Origin: Batkoa obscura
Lineage: Eukaryota; Entomophthoromycota; Entomophthoromycetes; Entomophthorales; Batkoaceae
Direction: 5' to 3'
Length of the DNA: 64,000 nucleotides
NCBI GenBank assembly: GCA_030770535.1
Contig: JASVEC010000079.1
Span: forward strand, 1 to 64,000
Part shown: positions 35,384 through 48,301 of the stretch, piece by piece
Position numbering within the stretch: position 1 is the first letter of the stretch
How the letters are laid out: every line of letters starts with the position of its first letter
The notes under the pieces: model-generated
The model's input: the letters and a program-made list of their open reading frames with translations, nothing else
Told to the model about the DNA's origin: nothing
Database searches by the model: none
Translations under genes and position numbers: made by a program

Positions 35384-36916
35384 ATGCTATCCAATATATT
35401 AGCTATTTTGCATCTATCCCTAGATAAATTATTTATCTGTTCCCTTCTATTCTATCTCATCTATATTATTTACGTACATTATTATCCAACGGATGAACCA
35501 CCAATGGTGCCATACATACCAATTCTTGGTCACACTTTGCAGCTAAAATCTCAGCCACGTGAATTTTTATCTCAATGCCGACAACGGTATGGAGATATTT
35601 TTAGCATCCATTTCTTAGGGAAAAAAGTAACCGTATTTAGTCCTGCAGCTATGCAACATTTAACTAAAGCTATAGATATGGATACTTCTAAAGGTAGGGA
35701 TCAATTTTTTTTTGTATCGGAATTAATTGGGGAAGCTATAGATTCTTCTGGAAAACCAAAAGTTAGTTTAAATGCTATTGTTATTGTTAAAGAAATTATT
35801 AACCCATTGTTAAAAACAACATTACCTAAAGTTTTGAAAAAAATGAATCAAGTTATACAGAAAGAAATTGGAGAAGGTACTGAAAAAGAAGGAGTTGATT
35901 TGGAATTTTTTGTTTCTAAAGTGATAGCAAACTCAGTTGCGGTTCTTTTACTTGGACCAGAGTTAGAAAAAGATAATGAGCTGATAGAGTTGTTGAGGGA
36001 TTATGCTAATAAAATTGATGCTACTTTAAGAAAAGGAGTGATGTGGCATTTGATACCTTTCTTTGGAAGTTCAATTGTCAGATATATGATTAAAAAGGAT
36101 AATCCTTCAGTTAAAGAAAGAGAATTTATTTATGATAGGATTGAAAAGTATATTGAAAGTCGAAGGAAAAGAATTAAAAATGGTGAAGAGTTAGAAGCTG
36201 GTGGGGTTGTTGATGCTTTAAGCGATAAGGGATACACCATCAATCAAATTGCTCAAGCGATTATGGTACTTGGATTTGCATCGATTTCTACTACCACAAG
36301 AAATGCTACTTGTTTAATTTCTGATCTATTAGCTTTTCCAGAATATTTTAAAATTTTAAGGGAAGAACAGAAAAAGATAATAGAAACAGCTGAAAAAGAT
36401 GAAACTGGAAGCCCATTATTAACCAAACAAGAGATTGATCAGTTTGAGTATTTAAATTCAACTATAAGAGAGACTTTACGTCACCGCGCCAATCATTTAG
36501 AAGCTTGGAGATATACAGAGGTGGATAGAGTTTTGCCTAATGGTATGAAGATACCAAAGGGTACTATAATGGCACTTGATTTACCGAATATCCATTTTAA
36601 TCCTGAAGTTTATGGATCTAAAGAGATTAATTCGAAAACTAGAGACAATTCACTACCACTTGAATTACAATATAATCCATTTCAATTTGTAAAACCAAAA
36701 GTAAAAGCTACCAGGGTAACTCAAGATTTTTTAAATTTTGGTATGGGGAAACATGCTTGTCCAGGTAGATTTTTTGCTGTTCAAGAAATTACTTCTCTCG
36801 TTTGTACATTATTACAAAAATATAGGATCGAAACTAAAGATAATGAAAAGATGCCATTTTATACTGGGGATTTTAAAATCCCTATGCCTAATGTTGTATT
36901 TAAGCCTTTAGTCTAA
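35384..36916 (+). CDS. cytochrome P450, intronless (CYP503/ent-kaurene-oxidase-like class)
   Basis: 510-residue membrane-anchored monooxygenase in one exon. An N-terminal hydrophobic anchor (about 10-30) leads to the PPMVPYIPILGHTLQL hinge. The I-helix reads LGFASISTTT, which lacks the acidic residue of the usual (A/G)Gx(D/E)TT, as is typical of the fungal class that includes Gibberella ent-kaurene oxidase. The K-helix is RETLRHR and the haem loop NFGMGKHACPGRFFA with Cys459 as ligand. All catalytic landmarks are in place. Other enzymes of this class oxidise terpenoid or alkaloid intermediates; the substrate here is unknown. Every other multi-domain gene nearby has 5-11 introns, so an intronless gene stands out (retrocopy, transfer, or simple intron loss). 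Preceded by a TATA box at 35336. Confidence 0.92.
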   Translation: MLSNILAILHLSLDKLFICSLLFYLIYIIYVHYYPTDEPPMVPYIPILGHTLQLKSQPREFLSQCRQRYGDIFSIHFLGKKVTVFSPAAMQHLTKAIDMDTSKGRDQFFFVSELIGEAIDSSGKPKVSLNAIVIVKEIINPLLKTTLPKVLKKMNQVIQKEIGEGTEKEGVDLEFFVSKVIANSVAVLLLGPELEKDNELIELLRDYANKIDATLRKGVMWHLIPFFGSSIVRYMIKKDNPSVKEREFIYDRIEKYIESRRKRIKNGEELEAGGVVDALSDKGYTINQIAQAIMVLGFASISTTTRNATCLISDLLAFPEYFKILREEQKKIIETAEKDETGSPLLTKQEIDQFEYLNSTIRETLRHRANHLEAWRYTEVDRVLPNGMKIPKGTIMALDLPNIHFNPEVYGSKEINSKTRDNSLPLELQYNPFQFVKPKVKATRVTQDFLNFGMGKHACPGRFFAVQEITSLVCTLLQKYRIETKDNEKMPFYTGDFKIPMPNVVFKPLV

Positions 36917-37041
36917 CTTCTACTATTAAATTAAATTATAAATAATTTAGCCTTTGCTCATTAGTATCTTTTGTATTTACCATTTTTATTATTTGAAAAC
37001 TGTGAGTTTACCTAAAAAGAAAAGTTATAAAACAACATTTG

Positions 37042-37136
37042 GGACTGTTTTTTTTGGTTTTATTATTTTTCCATTTTTTAAGCGCTATTTAAGTGGAAAG
37101 GTTGTTAGTAAAATTCTTAAACAAAAGCATAGCTCC
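37042..37136 (-). mobile_element. MITE copy 24
   Basis: Reversed copy with exact ATTT on both sides (37038-37041 and 37137-37140), a non-ATAT target duplication. Confidence 0.85.
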
Positions 37137-37719
37137 ATTTGATATTAATTATAAGTGAGTTATTCACATCACATTATTTTAAATATGTTGTTAAAGTTAA
37201 GTCATAAAAATTTGTTAGCATTAGTGTTAATTAATCACTTCAAATGCTTTTTATGTGGTCTGATTGTTATAACAAATGACTATATAAATTATGAATTATA
37301 AAGTAATTTATAAAGTAATCTGGTTTCTTAGGTAAATCCGTTTTGCTAAAGGTAAAGGACTGTTAAGGTTTACTTTTTTAATGGAGATTATTTTATTTCT
37401 GGACAAAAAATATTTGCCATTGTAATCAACAACTTTAAAATTAATTTTAGCCCAAAAGGTCAGATTACTTTATAAATCACCTTTTACCTATTTATAAGAA
37501 TCTGAAAGTAAAAATATTATCTGCCTTGTTTTGTCCTCCTCTTTTTAATCTTCTTACATCCTTTTATTGACAGTTTGTGATTGACTAGTTCATTCATTTT
37601 CTGAGAATATTATTGATATTTTAATTTCTAAGATTGAGATATAAAGATGGATTATAGCCAGAACGCTATCTAGAACTCTTGTAGCTTTAGTTTTAATGAC
37701 CTTGAAAACATCACCATTT

Positions 37720-37817
37720 GGGGATGTATTTTTGTGTTTAAGGATTTTACTAATAAATTTTCCGCTTAAATAGCGCTTAAAAATGGAGAAAATAGTGAAG
37801 TCAAAAAAAACATTCCC
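37720..37817 (+). mobile_element. MITE copy 25
   Basis: Plus-oriented, near consensus, exact ATTT duplication (37716-37719 and 37818-37821). Confidence 0.85.
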
Positions 37818-38411
37818 ATTTGATTTTTTGAATTTTTACCTTATTTTTTTCACTTGTAATGCGATAATCTTGTATTTCATAAACCAAAATAGAAATTATG
37901 AAATAGCTAAGCCAGTGGGGCTTAATGAACTGATCCATTTAAGAGGCCACCTGATAAAGCAAGAACAATGTTCAACAAATTTTTACTTTAGAAGAATCAA
38001 AAAATTAAGTAGTATCCATTTTGTTTTTGCTCTATAAAGGGCTTCCAATTAAATGAAGAGAGGGCTGAAGTTAAAGGGCAAATCGGATCATCAAGTGGGT
38101 CAAGCTATAAAACGTAAAGTTTCTTTACAAGTTTTATGAACTGGTGGGGAGGATTTGGTGTTTAGAGACTGTGGACATTGATGGATAAGCCAAAATAACG
38201 CTTCAAAAGAAAATATGATAAAGGGGGGATGTTTTAATTTATTTTATGATAAATGTTTTGATTTGCTCTTGTAAAATTTCCAGAAATGCTGCTTTGTTAA
38301 CTTGCAAACGTATTGTAGTCTTCTATTGAAATATTAATTTTAACAGCTTTCTTATACAGTTTGTTACTTTCAAAATTAGCCGGAGACTGAATCAAATGGA
38401 TATAAACATAT

Positions 38412-38509
38412 GAGGATGATTTTTTTGATTTCATTATTTTTCCATTTTTTAAGCTCTATTTGAACGGAAAGATTATTAATAAAACCCTCAAACAAGAAAA
38501 TACATCCCC
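38412..38509 (-). mobile_element. MITE copy 26
   Basis: Reversed copy with ATAT at 38408-38411 and 38510-38513. Confidence 0.8.
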
Positions 38510-38710
38510 ATATTTATATTAGTTCTGATGTTTCTTGTGTAAATAAGTTGTAATATTTAATTTGAAATCACATATAAATTGGTAGTGATCGCAAGAGTGA
38601 TATCTGATTAAGTAGGGTCAAAATAGTATAAAGGTAAAAAACTATAAACAATAATTTAAGATTTAACTAATTAATTAAATATACACTACTGATTTAAAAA
38701 AGCATCATAT

Positions 38711-38802
38711 GTGAATGTGTTTTTAAGAATTTTACTAACAAATTTTCCACTTAAATAGCGCTTAAAAAATGGAAAAAGTAATGAAGTCAAAAAAACATCC
38801 CT
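38711..38802 (+). mobile_element. MITE copy 27
   Basis: Plus-oriented copy with ATAT at 38707-38710 and 38803-38806; a few bases shorter in the left poly-T part. Confidence 0.8.
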
Positions 38803-41479
38803 ATATTTTAAAGAAAAAGAATCAAAGTATTGTACTCAATGATCTATAATATTCTAAGGCTTTTGATAAAACGCTAGAAAATGTAACAAGGGAAAAAAAG
38901 AGCATAATGTATTCATACAAATATAATAGTAATTACTACAAGTCAAGTTGGTATGCTTGACAGAGCAACTATTTGATTAGGTAAATTCTCTACACATATA
39001 ATATAGACTGGTAGTAGATAGTATAAATTTAATGGTGGCAAATGGCATAAAGTCAGTATAAATATGACTAAAAGTGGTAACTTATTGGTGTGATTCAACT
39101 ATCCTTTAAAAATTTAATATCATGTCTACATGAAAAATAGCTATATCTTTTTTGTTAGTAAAATAAAAATGGCTAATTAAATATAAATCTATATCAATAA
39201 TATTGCTATGAAGATACATGAAGGTGTTGAAATTATTTAAATGAGCACTCATATCATTCAATATTTTGTATAAAAAGGCCGACAGAAGAGTATAAGTCAG
39301 ATTTATTACTCAATCTATTTGAGCCTGAAGCACAATTGCAAGTTGAATTGATCCCTTTATTAGTCATATTCTGTTTTAAGAAAATAGAGTAACTTCTTCA
39401 GAAATAACTCATAGCATTTATATCTGAATTTTATTTTGCTTTGTTACATAAATGAAGGATGGTTTAAGCTTAAATGGTAACTTTTTTGAGGAAATTTAAT
39501 TTTAAACTTCTTTAAGGCTTTGATAATGAGTCTATATAGCAATATATCATATAGTAACCGAAGCATTAGAATGTCTTTGAAAACAATGCTTTTTACTTTA
39601 CTTACTTTATTTACTTTAGCAGAATGATATTATAGTCATTCAAGGCTATATAGTTATTTTTTATCTCTTTAAGGTATCTTTTGTGTACATTTCGCCACAA
39701 AATGAGTGATTTCAATGTCCCTTTTCCGATATTTGCATCAAGTTTGATTATGGTTTAATTTAAAAGTAACAAGGTTGATATAAAGTACTTAGAGTAAATC
39801 AGCGATGATTTAAATAATCTAACTTTACTAATAACACTACAGGAATTTCCCATATTTGTCAAATTTATTATAATTACTTGATTATTATTACTAAATATCA
39901 AATTTCCGATTTTTGAGTTTACTATAGCATTATTGACTTTTAAAAATTTAATTTAAACATTATTTTCATTATTTTCATAACGACTAGTCTAGCCATCAAA
40001 AAAAATATTTTCCGAATTAATTGTTAAGCATATATAATGATACTTATATAAAGCATTATTACGGTATAATGAATTCTAGACTATTAATTATGATATTTAC
40101 ATATGGTTAGTAAATTAAATAAATTAAAAGTTAGTTTTCTTGAGACGATTGTTACATAAATTTTATGCAGGGGATGGATGGTGGTGGCCTTTTAAGAATT
40201 TTATCAAAAATCGCTCAATTTTTGTTACACGAAAAATGAAACAAAATATACCCTTATACCTCTTATTTTGTATGCTTAACAAGTAAGAAATTAAAAAGAA
40301 AATGAATAAATAGTTGTTCTCTGTTAGTGTTGATCCCTAAAATGTAAACTATAGTCATGACTGCCGTAACTCTATTACGACCTAATTTGCGTGATTTTTA
40401 GGATCAGTGGTTTGGTTGGCTTTTTAAGGCCTAGTATGTAGCTTTTGGCCTGATTTTAGCAAAATTCTTTCTCAAATAAGCCATTAGTTGGATTTTAATA
40501 AAGCTATATTAGCTGTAAACCGCCCCCTACTTCTATCTCCTCCCTTTTCTCCTTTAGACTTTTTTTCTTGCAGCAACAAAGTCCCTTTGAACCCTATTGA
40601 CTCTTCAAGATTTAAAAAGTTAAAAAAATTCAAATGGATATATTGAGATTTGTAACATAGAATATCTTTTGTTTTAAAATGAAGTAATAATTATAGCAGA
40701 CTATTATCAGTAGAACAAACCTAAATAAGATTATCTGATAAAGGATAGCTTAGTTTTTACCATTTATTAAAAATTCAATTTAAGTGTGTAGAGTTTAAGG
40801 TTTTTCAATGTAGTTGAAACTATACAGACTTTTATTTTCTCATGACACCAATATATAAAGTTTCTGAAAAACTGTTTCTATTGTTCAACTTGAAGAGTAT
40901 TTATATATATTCTAATATCGATATGCTCTATATTAAAGTACACAAATATTTTTTCAAAATTTTACAACTAAATACGTCAGTAAAAAATGATTTAAGCCCA
41001 ATTTGACACTAAGCTTAAAAGCCTCAAAGCAATGTTATTAGCTTTAAAATTTCAAAAGATAACCAATCAATTTCCAGCTTTAAATGCTAGAATAGAATTA
41101 ACATTGTTAAATAATACTACTTTATAATGGTTCCAATCATTGAAAATTAAACCAATTCATCATTTCAGGGATATGATAAAACAAATTTTCTCATTTTTAG
41201 TAAATTCAAAATTAGTTCAATAATAATAATAATAATAAAACATCTGTAAACAAGTTTATGCTTAAATAAATAACCATGAATGTGGCAACTCATATTAATT
41301 TTCATAAAAATGTAGACAAAACTTTGGGTCAATTACTGGAATACTAAGATAAAATATCGACATAAGATGTGAAAAATATGATTTATTAATGTAATATTTA
41401 AAAGTGAGATAATGTATAGAATATTGTACAATTATTGGCTTACTTTCTATCTTGGAATTATAGAAATACTCAGTCACTA
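38803..41479. other. 2.7-kb gene-poor spacer
   Basis: AT-rich with no supported gene. Contains the second copy of the dispersed repeat (about 40330-40520) and a short (ATA)n run at about 41220-41238. Confidence 0.45.
40330..40520 (+). repeat. dispersed repeat of unknown type, copy 2
   Basis: Diverged partner of 29600-29790 in the same orientation, located about 1 kb from the second ceramidase gene. Confidence 0.5.
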
Positions 41480-42292
41480 TTAATAATTTAATATTTTGAC
41501 CAAAAATGGTACGCAGTAGTAAAACTCAATTTTACTTGGAACCATTTTAAAGCGATTTTGATGTAGATAATTTGAGTAGACAATCAGATGATATATTCCA
41601 AGTGATACAAGAATATGCCAAAGGCCATGGAAAGTTGGATAAATTCCATTGCCTAAAAAGCTAGAGCAAGCACTGTTTTCAAACACCCATAATGAAAAGG
41701 CGCTTAAAAATAACCAGAACCCTCGTTGAAAAACAATACCAGCTTCTGTGTTCCTTTCAGTTTCTAGAAACTTTTGAAATCCTAAAACTACACAAGTATA
41801 TGTAGTTATTGCAAAACAGACACGAAATAATATAACTTGTAGATCGCCTTGGAAGATCGAAGTAATTAGTGTAGAAGAAACAGCATATAGAAAAATAAGC
41901 ATCGATACCCAACTTGGGCAGTTTTGAAATCTAGTTTCTATAGTCAAATTGAACATCATGGAAGAGGTCCATACCATTGGAAGTTCATCTAACATTTGTG
42001 TGTAATACTTCAAGGTCATATGAAATAAGATACTTCCTATACCGATTACAGTTATCATATGAAATGTACACTTTTGTTTCCAATGTGTTGAATGATTCAT
42101 CCTTGCTCCTAGTTCTCCGATTAGTACCATAGCTAATGATGATAAAGTGTTAAATGTTTCAGCCACATAAGGGGAGTGCACATAATTTGGTTCACACCAA
42201 TCTACAGAAGATGTGATATCTCCCCAATAACCAGCAGTTTGAGTGGTATTATAATACATAATTAAAGTTAAAACTGAAAAAAAGATTATCAA
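41480..42292 (-). CDS. alkaline ceramidase, paralog 2
   Basis: 270-residue single-exon ceramidase of the YPC1/ACER family. It is collinear with paralog 1 (32460-33254) and clearly its duplicate: GYWGDITSSVDWCEPNYVHS, GSILFHMTLKYYTQMLDELP and FHGLWHILVSLGIYHLIVYS are conserved, as are the zinc-binding His residues. The N-terminus has a longer hydrophobic leader (MIIFFSVLTLIMYYN), possibly a signal-anchor, that paralog 1 lacks. The middle loops and C-terminal tail are the most diverged parts. The two enzymes may differ in location or ceramide preference, but the sequence does not show which. Confidence 0.93.
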   Translation of the reverse strand: MIIFFSVLTLIMYYNTTQTAGYWGDITSSVDWCEPNYVHSPYVAETFNTLSSLAMVLIGELGARMNHSTHWKQKCTFHMITVIGIGSILFHMTLKYYTQMLDELPMVWTSSMMFNLTIETRFQNCPSWVSMLIFLYAVSSTLITSIFQGDLQVILFRVCFAITTYTCVVLGFQKFLETERNTEAGIVFQRGFWLFLSAFSLWVFENSACSSFLGNGIYPTFHGLWHILVSLGIYHLIVYSNYLHQNRFKMVPSKIEFYYCVPFLVKILNY

Positions 42293-45200
42293 TCTTCTTT
42301 TATAGTGTAAATTTTATTGGGTAAATTGAATCCATAAATTAGCCTTTCTACATTAAAATGAACAAAGCCTGATGAAATACTTACAAATGATTACTTTATT
42401 TCTAAACTTAATTTTGGAAGATAATCTTTTCAAGGGAAATTTACATCTTAAATGCATTTAAATTAATAGTATAAATTTAACTAATTTACTTCAGATATAT
42501 AATAAAATTTCTTATAATATTTAAAATGTTGGTATGTCTAATAGATTTATAGTGTTATATTAATAATCGTATTCTATATTGCTGATTATTCAAATAATTT
42601 TATCTTTGTTAATATAATTAATAATATATCATAATTTGTAAATACAAACGACTTCTTATTGGCTTAATTTATTATTTAGATTATACTTGATTAATAATAT
42701 GCCAAGTTACTTAGCTAAATAACTAAATTTAGTACTTTTCTCAGACAATTAAAAAAAACTTTTTACAATAATATATTAAAACATTAAAACAGAACTTGAC
42801 CTACCTTAAATTGTAAGATTTTAAATTAAATGAATATCGTTCTAGAATTTAAATGCCATTTGAACTACTATTTTATGAATTGTATATTAATTATTCTTTA
42901 AAATAAAATAAAAGCCAAACAAGGAAAATCTAAATAGATAGAAAGTGTGATGGTGGCATTTGTACTATTACTTTAATAAATGTGGATTCAAATAGCGTAT
43001 ACTTATTACTGTTATTGAAATTCCATTATCTGATTATAATATAAAATCAGCGATATTTATAGGTTAAAGTGATTTAAATATCAAATTGGCGTTATTTGAT
43101 CCAAATCTCTTTATTGTTTATTATGGTATTTAAATAGATATAAAGTTTTAAAATAGCTGTTTTTGGATGTCTTTGAATGTTTTTTTTAGAAACCATGTGC
43201 CTATAGTAGTATTTATTTGGTGATTTGATAACAAAGGAATTCTGCTATAGATAAAGCTAGTTGGCCATTATAATAAGTAATACTAGGTCTAAGTGCGTCT
43301 TGCACAAGGATATCGTATCCCTTCTTAGTCTGTCTGAACCTGAAGGAGGAAAGAATAAGTTGGTTATCCAGAAAATATTTACATTCAGGAACATATGCCT
43401 AGGTTGAAATAGGGTCAACATAGAAGCCGATTCTTTTAAACAATTTAATTACCCGGTTCTTATTTCTCTTGCTTATTTGTTTTTCCAGGATATAAGAAAT
43501 ATGTACATTTTCGGCTAAAACCCTCGTAAGTCAACCTTATAAAGAAGCAACTGTTTATAACCTTGTTTTAATTTTTGAGTTTTAAAACAGTCATTATAAT
43601 TAAAAGGTATATCTTTGTGATTTGATTTAATCTTTTTTATCTACAACCATAATAACAAAGTATTGAAAGTTATAAATTGAACTTTAAATAAAATAGTGGA
43701 AACGTAATATAAATCAGATTTTGCCTAATAATAAATTTTACTATTTTGCTATAAAAGCTATCAGCGTTCTAAAGCCACTAGCAACTCAAATAGTTTTTAC
43801 ACTTAGATACATCCAAACCATAAGACAGACAATGCTAGTATACTAAAAAATGAACAAAAAGGCAGTCTAATTAAATATCAATACTATTTCTCTAAGTCAA
43901 ATATTTAAATCTTTGATAAATATATAAAAGAATTGTTATAGGCATATTAGTCATAAACAACAAAATAATCTATATAAATCTATAAATTAATGGAAACGAA
44001 AGTAATAATGAAAATAAACTAAAAACCTGTTAAAAGAACTATTAAACAACTTCTATAATTAGGGAATAACTATTACTTAAAGCTATATATAAGAATTTGC
44101 AAATGGAAAAATACGCTATGAAGTTTGCAGAATAATACTTCTGTATATTCTTTAATATTCTTATTCAAAGCAAATCTTATTAGCATTCAAACAACATCAT
44201 TGAAAAAATAATTTAGGCATTATTTAAATATAAGCCATATTGTATTTATGATATTTACCTGGATTATTAATTTATTAAATAAGCTATAAATTATTTAAGC
44301 AAACAACTAAAAATAATAAAGAATAGGTGTATAACAAATATAGTAAATAAATTCCAATTTAAAAATTGAGGGATAGTATTAAAATAAATCCCAATCAAGT
44401 TTTGAATAGAAGCCCGAAAATGCTGTTTAGCCGATTAACCAGCATATAAACTTTCAAAAAGCTAAAAACTGATTTTTAGGATTAAATAGCAGTGCTAATT
44501 ACTATTATGAGGACTGCTTTTGGTCTATAAAATTCCATTTTTTATTATAATATTCTTGTTGCAAAATTAATCAAAAAAGGATGATCATTGCATTTTTTTA
44601 ATTTAGCTAGTATACTAATTTTTACGACCTTTGAATCATACCTGTAAAGTATTAGAGTAAAAATAATATTGGGAGTGTTTTTTTGGCTTCATTAGTTTTT
44701 CCACCTTTTAAACACTATTTGAGCGGAAAAATTCTTAGTAAAATCCCTAAACGTAAAAAAACATCTCCATATAGTATTATCGACATTTTGTTGGTGTAAC
44801 TAATGTTTTGCTTATCATGCAAAGAACTTGTTCTATTTAGTTCAAAATTATAATCCAAATCGTCAAACAATCTATAAATAAAATAATAAACATCTTATCT
44901 TCATGCCACAAGGATTCCTATGTTCAACCCTCAAAAAAAAACTTAATGGTATTACAAGCGGATAGTTTAAAGAAAATTTCAATAAAATCCAATGTTCTAG
45001 TTGATAGAAACATAATTGTAGCGCATTAATATGATATTTTGCTTCTTTTCGATTAATATCATGGTATAATGTATAATATCACTATATAAGCTAACAATGC
45101 TATTAGGGATATACAATCTATGATGGCGTTAGTAATACACAATATAAGGATGGTCGGTTTAAGGCTTTTGACTTTTTAGACCTCTTGTTAGCTTTATAAC

Positions 45201-45470
45201 AATAGTTTATCGTTTATAAAAATCCTATCCTATTTGGTTATTTAGATGAGTAAATCCAAGAAACTAATAATACGCTAAAAGACTGTAGCTTAAATTATGC
45301 TGGAAGTATATTAAATTGATAAAAAAATCCTCTAATGTTTTATTATAAGAACTAGATAACTATAGTGTCTAAAATAGCTGCAGATATTAAGATATTTTTA
45401 GTGTAAGAAATATGCATGGTGAAAAAAGAGGCTTTATTCTAAAAATAGAAAACTGCGTAAAGAAAGAGAT
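42293..45470. other. 3.2-kb gene-poor spacer
   Basis: AT-rich with no supported gene. One MITE at 44671-44768. The last about 150 bases are the diverged counterpart of the flank upstream of ABC copy A. Confidence 0.45.
44671..44768 (-). mobile_element. MITE copy 28
   Basis: Reversed full-length copy; flanks TATT and ATAT no longer match exactly. Confidence 0.8.
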
Positions 45471-48301
45471 AAATTAAAAATATAAATAGGCAAGGTGTAG
45501 AAAGATAAATTCATTATAAACTGTATATGTTTATAATTAGTATAGTTTTAACACCAATATTTTACATTATTAGTTCTAGTTATATTAATATAAGAAAACG
45601 TATCAATCACGACCTAAAATATTCAAACTATTACAATATTAATGAGATATTATCAAATATCTTAAGTAAATGCCTTCTCATATTTCATATCATTGAAGAA
45701 ATTATTTTGCATTATTTTAAACTTTCCAATAGTTATAATAGTAATTTGAGATATATCCTTTGCTCCATATTTTTGATAGTAAATGCTTTGAATTATTTTA
45801 ATTTCAAATTATCTTTCAATTATGTTTTAATACCATTGTATAGTGTTGATATAGTTAACACAGCAGTAGATTGTATAAGTGGATACTATGGTAATTTCGA
45901 CTAATTTGTAAATTGTTATAAATACTAACTACTACTTTAGCTAATAATATGACTAGCTATTATATAGTAGTAATTTTATTACTTAAATGCTCAAGTTATA
46001 TATGTATAATTTCTAATTTATACAAAGATATTATTTGTAATTATATCAATAAGCTTAAAGGTACTATTAGGAGCCTTTGTAAAGCTTTCAAGTTAATTCT
46101 ACCCTTTTATATATCCCTCATCAATAAAAAATATATATTTGAGGTTGGTATAGCTACAACAGCTATTGTTCTTGGAAGAATAGCTAATTTCTATACCCCA
46201 GTCTATTTGAAAAGAGCGATTGATTTGGTAGAATTAAAGCTCTCTGATGAAAGTAAGAGAATTTATTTTATAATAGAATTTTTAACTCATATTTTCAGAT
46301 GCAAAAACTACTTTCTGGAATGATTATCTTTATACCTTTATACCTTATTTTTTATTTAAATATGCTGATGAAGTAAATATTATATAGCTGATATATAAAC
46401 AATAATTAAGTTTTAGATGAACATATTTTATACCATCCAAAATAAATATTTTGAAAAAGTCAACAGAGAGATTGAAATCTCAATATCAACTATGATATTT
46501 GACAAAGTCATTTGTCTTCCATATAATCATCGTGTTAAAAATAATCACTCCAAATTGCTTCATTCAATAGTAATATAATATCTTTATTTTGTTTTATTTA
46601 TTTAAAACTTAAGTAGGACTCAATTGCTAGGGAATTAAAAGACGTATTTTATAATACAGTTATTATTTGCAATTTAGATATTATTGACTATTTTATTTCT
46701 ATTCGTGTTTACCATGATGCATTTGGCTTAGTTTCTACTTTAATATTTATTTTTTCCACTATTATATATATGGGAATCGATACGTTTTATTCAAACAATA
46801 GGTAGTGTCATACAAAATGTAATTAGAGTTACTAAAATTGATTAGGGAAGATACAGATGATTTCAAAACTGAAGAAGATAATTTGGAGGATATAATTAAT
46901 GATAATATAAGAGGATTTGATATTGTTAAATTTTTCGTAGGTGAAAAGAGAGAGTCTAAACGTTATCAAGAATCATTGAGAAAAAGATGCAATGAGAGAT
47001 CTAATTTTTATTCATATTCAACGAAAGAATTAGTATTAGATATTTTAAAGAATATATGCTTTGCAATTTGTGGATCTATTTGTGCTTTTAAAATTTATAA
47101 TGGGAACGGAAAGCCAAGTGATTTTGTTTATTTTGCATCTTTTTTTGATGATATTTTTTATGGGGTAACGATAACATTAAAATAAATGATCAATATTAAA
47201 TCATCCTTTAATTAGATATACAATTTCCGTCATCTTTTTTCCAACTTATCAGACGCAATCTCTAGCTCTAAGGAACTACTGGACATCACCGACTTACCAG
47301 TTACCTTTAAACTTGAAGATGATCCTAAATACATTGATGTTATTAGTAACCATCCCATTGAATTTAGTAAGTATACCTGCATACTATTTTTAGTAAATTA
47401 ATTAGATTAATAGGGAATGTTTCTTTCAGTTATGAAGATAAACCATTGCTTATAAAGGATATTAGTTTAAAAGTAAGTAAAGGGAAAACTTTAGCAATTG
47501 TTGGTAACTCTGGAAACGGAAAATCAACTTTAGTTAAATTATTGAGTAAATTTTATCATCCAACATCAGGAGATATCTTGGTTAATGGTGAAAGCATTAA
47601 AACTCTTGATGAAAGGGTAGTAAGATCTTTTTTTAGTATTGTTCCTCAGGTAGTTTAAAATTTACCATTTCAATTCAAAGTTTGCTAATCTATACCAAAA
47701 GTCGCTCTCATTGTTTAATAACTCATTTAAATATAATATAAAATATGGGAATCCAAATGCTAGTGATGAGGAGATGATCGAGGCAGCTAAAAAGGCACAA
47801 ATTCATGAAATGATCATAAATCAACCTGATGGTTATGACACAAAAGTTGGAGGATCAGGTTTAACCCTTTCTGGAGGTGAAATGCAAAGAATAGCATTAG
47901 GTATTATATTTTTGTTACCTTAAATTATAGTAATTGACTTTTATTAGCCCGAGTATTTTTAAAAAATTCACCAGTTATTATACTTGATGAAGCTACTTCA
48001 TCATTGGATAAGTAACTAACATAAGATCTTTAATTTCTTAGTTAACCTTATTATTTTAGTATCACAGAGAACCTTTTGCAAAAAGCTTTAAAGAATCTCT
48101 CAAGAGAAAAGAAAACTATGGTCATTATTGCACATAGACTGACAACCATAAAACATGCTGATTGTATTATATGGTAACTAAATTACTTTAATTTGATAAG
48201 CATGACTAAAATAGGATCTAGTTTGAAGGATGGTAAAATCCATGAACGAGGCACACATGACGATCTTTTAAAGCTTAAAGGGGAGTACTATAAGCTTTGG
48301 A
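45471..48301 (+). repeat. inverted duplicate tract, arm B (matches 20645-23475)
   Basis: Second arm of the 2831-base identical inverted duplication; see arm A. Identity begins inside the upstream region, about 56 bases before the ATG, and stops 17 bases before the stop codon of copy B. Confidence 0.9.

Larger units (their letters stand above)
36917..38411. other. gene-poor spacer with two well-preserved MITEs
   Basis: AT-rich apart from a less AT-rich patch at about 38040-38240 without a recognisable product. Contains MITE copies 24 and 25. Confidence 0.45.

Noticed and set aside
38040-38240. Less AT-rich patch with a short ATG-initiated frame
   Set aside because: The frame ends after about 30 codons and resembles nothing known to me.
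43260-43340. GC-richer patch considered as a tRNA or other structured RNA
   Set aside because: No T-loop GTTCRA motif or acceptor pairing could be found on either strand.
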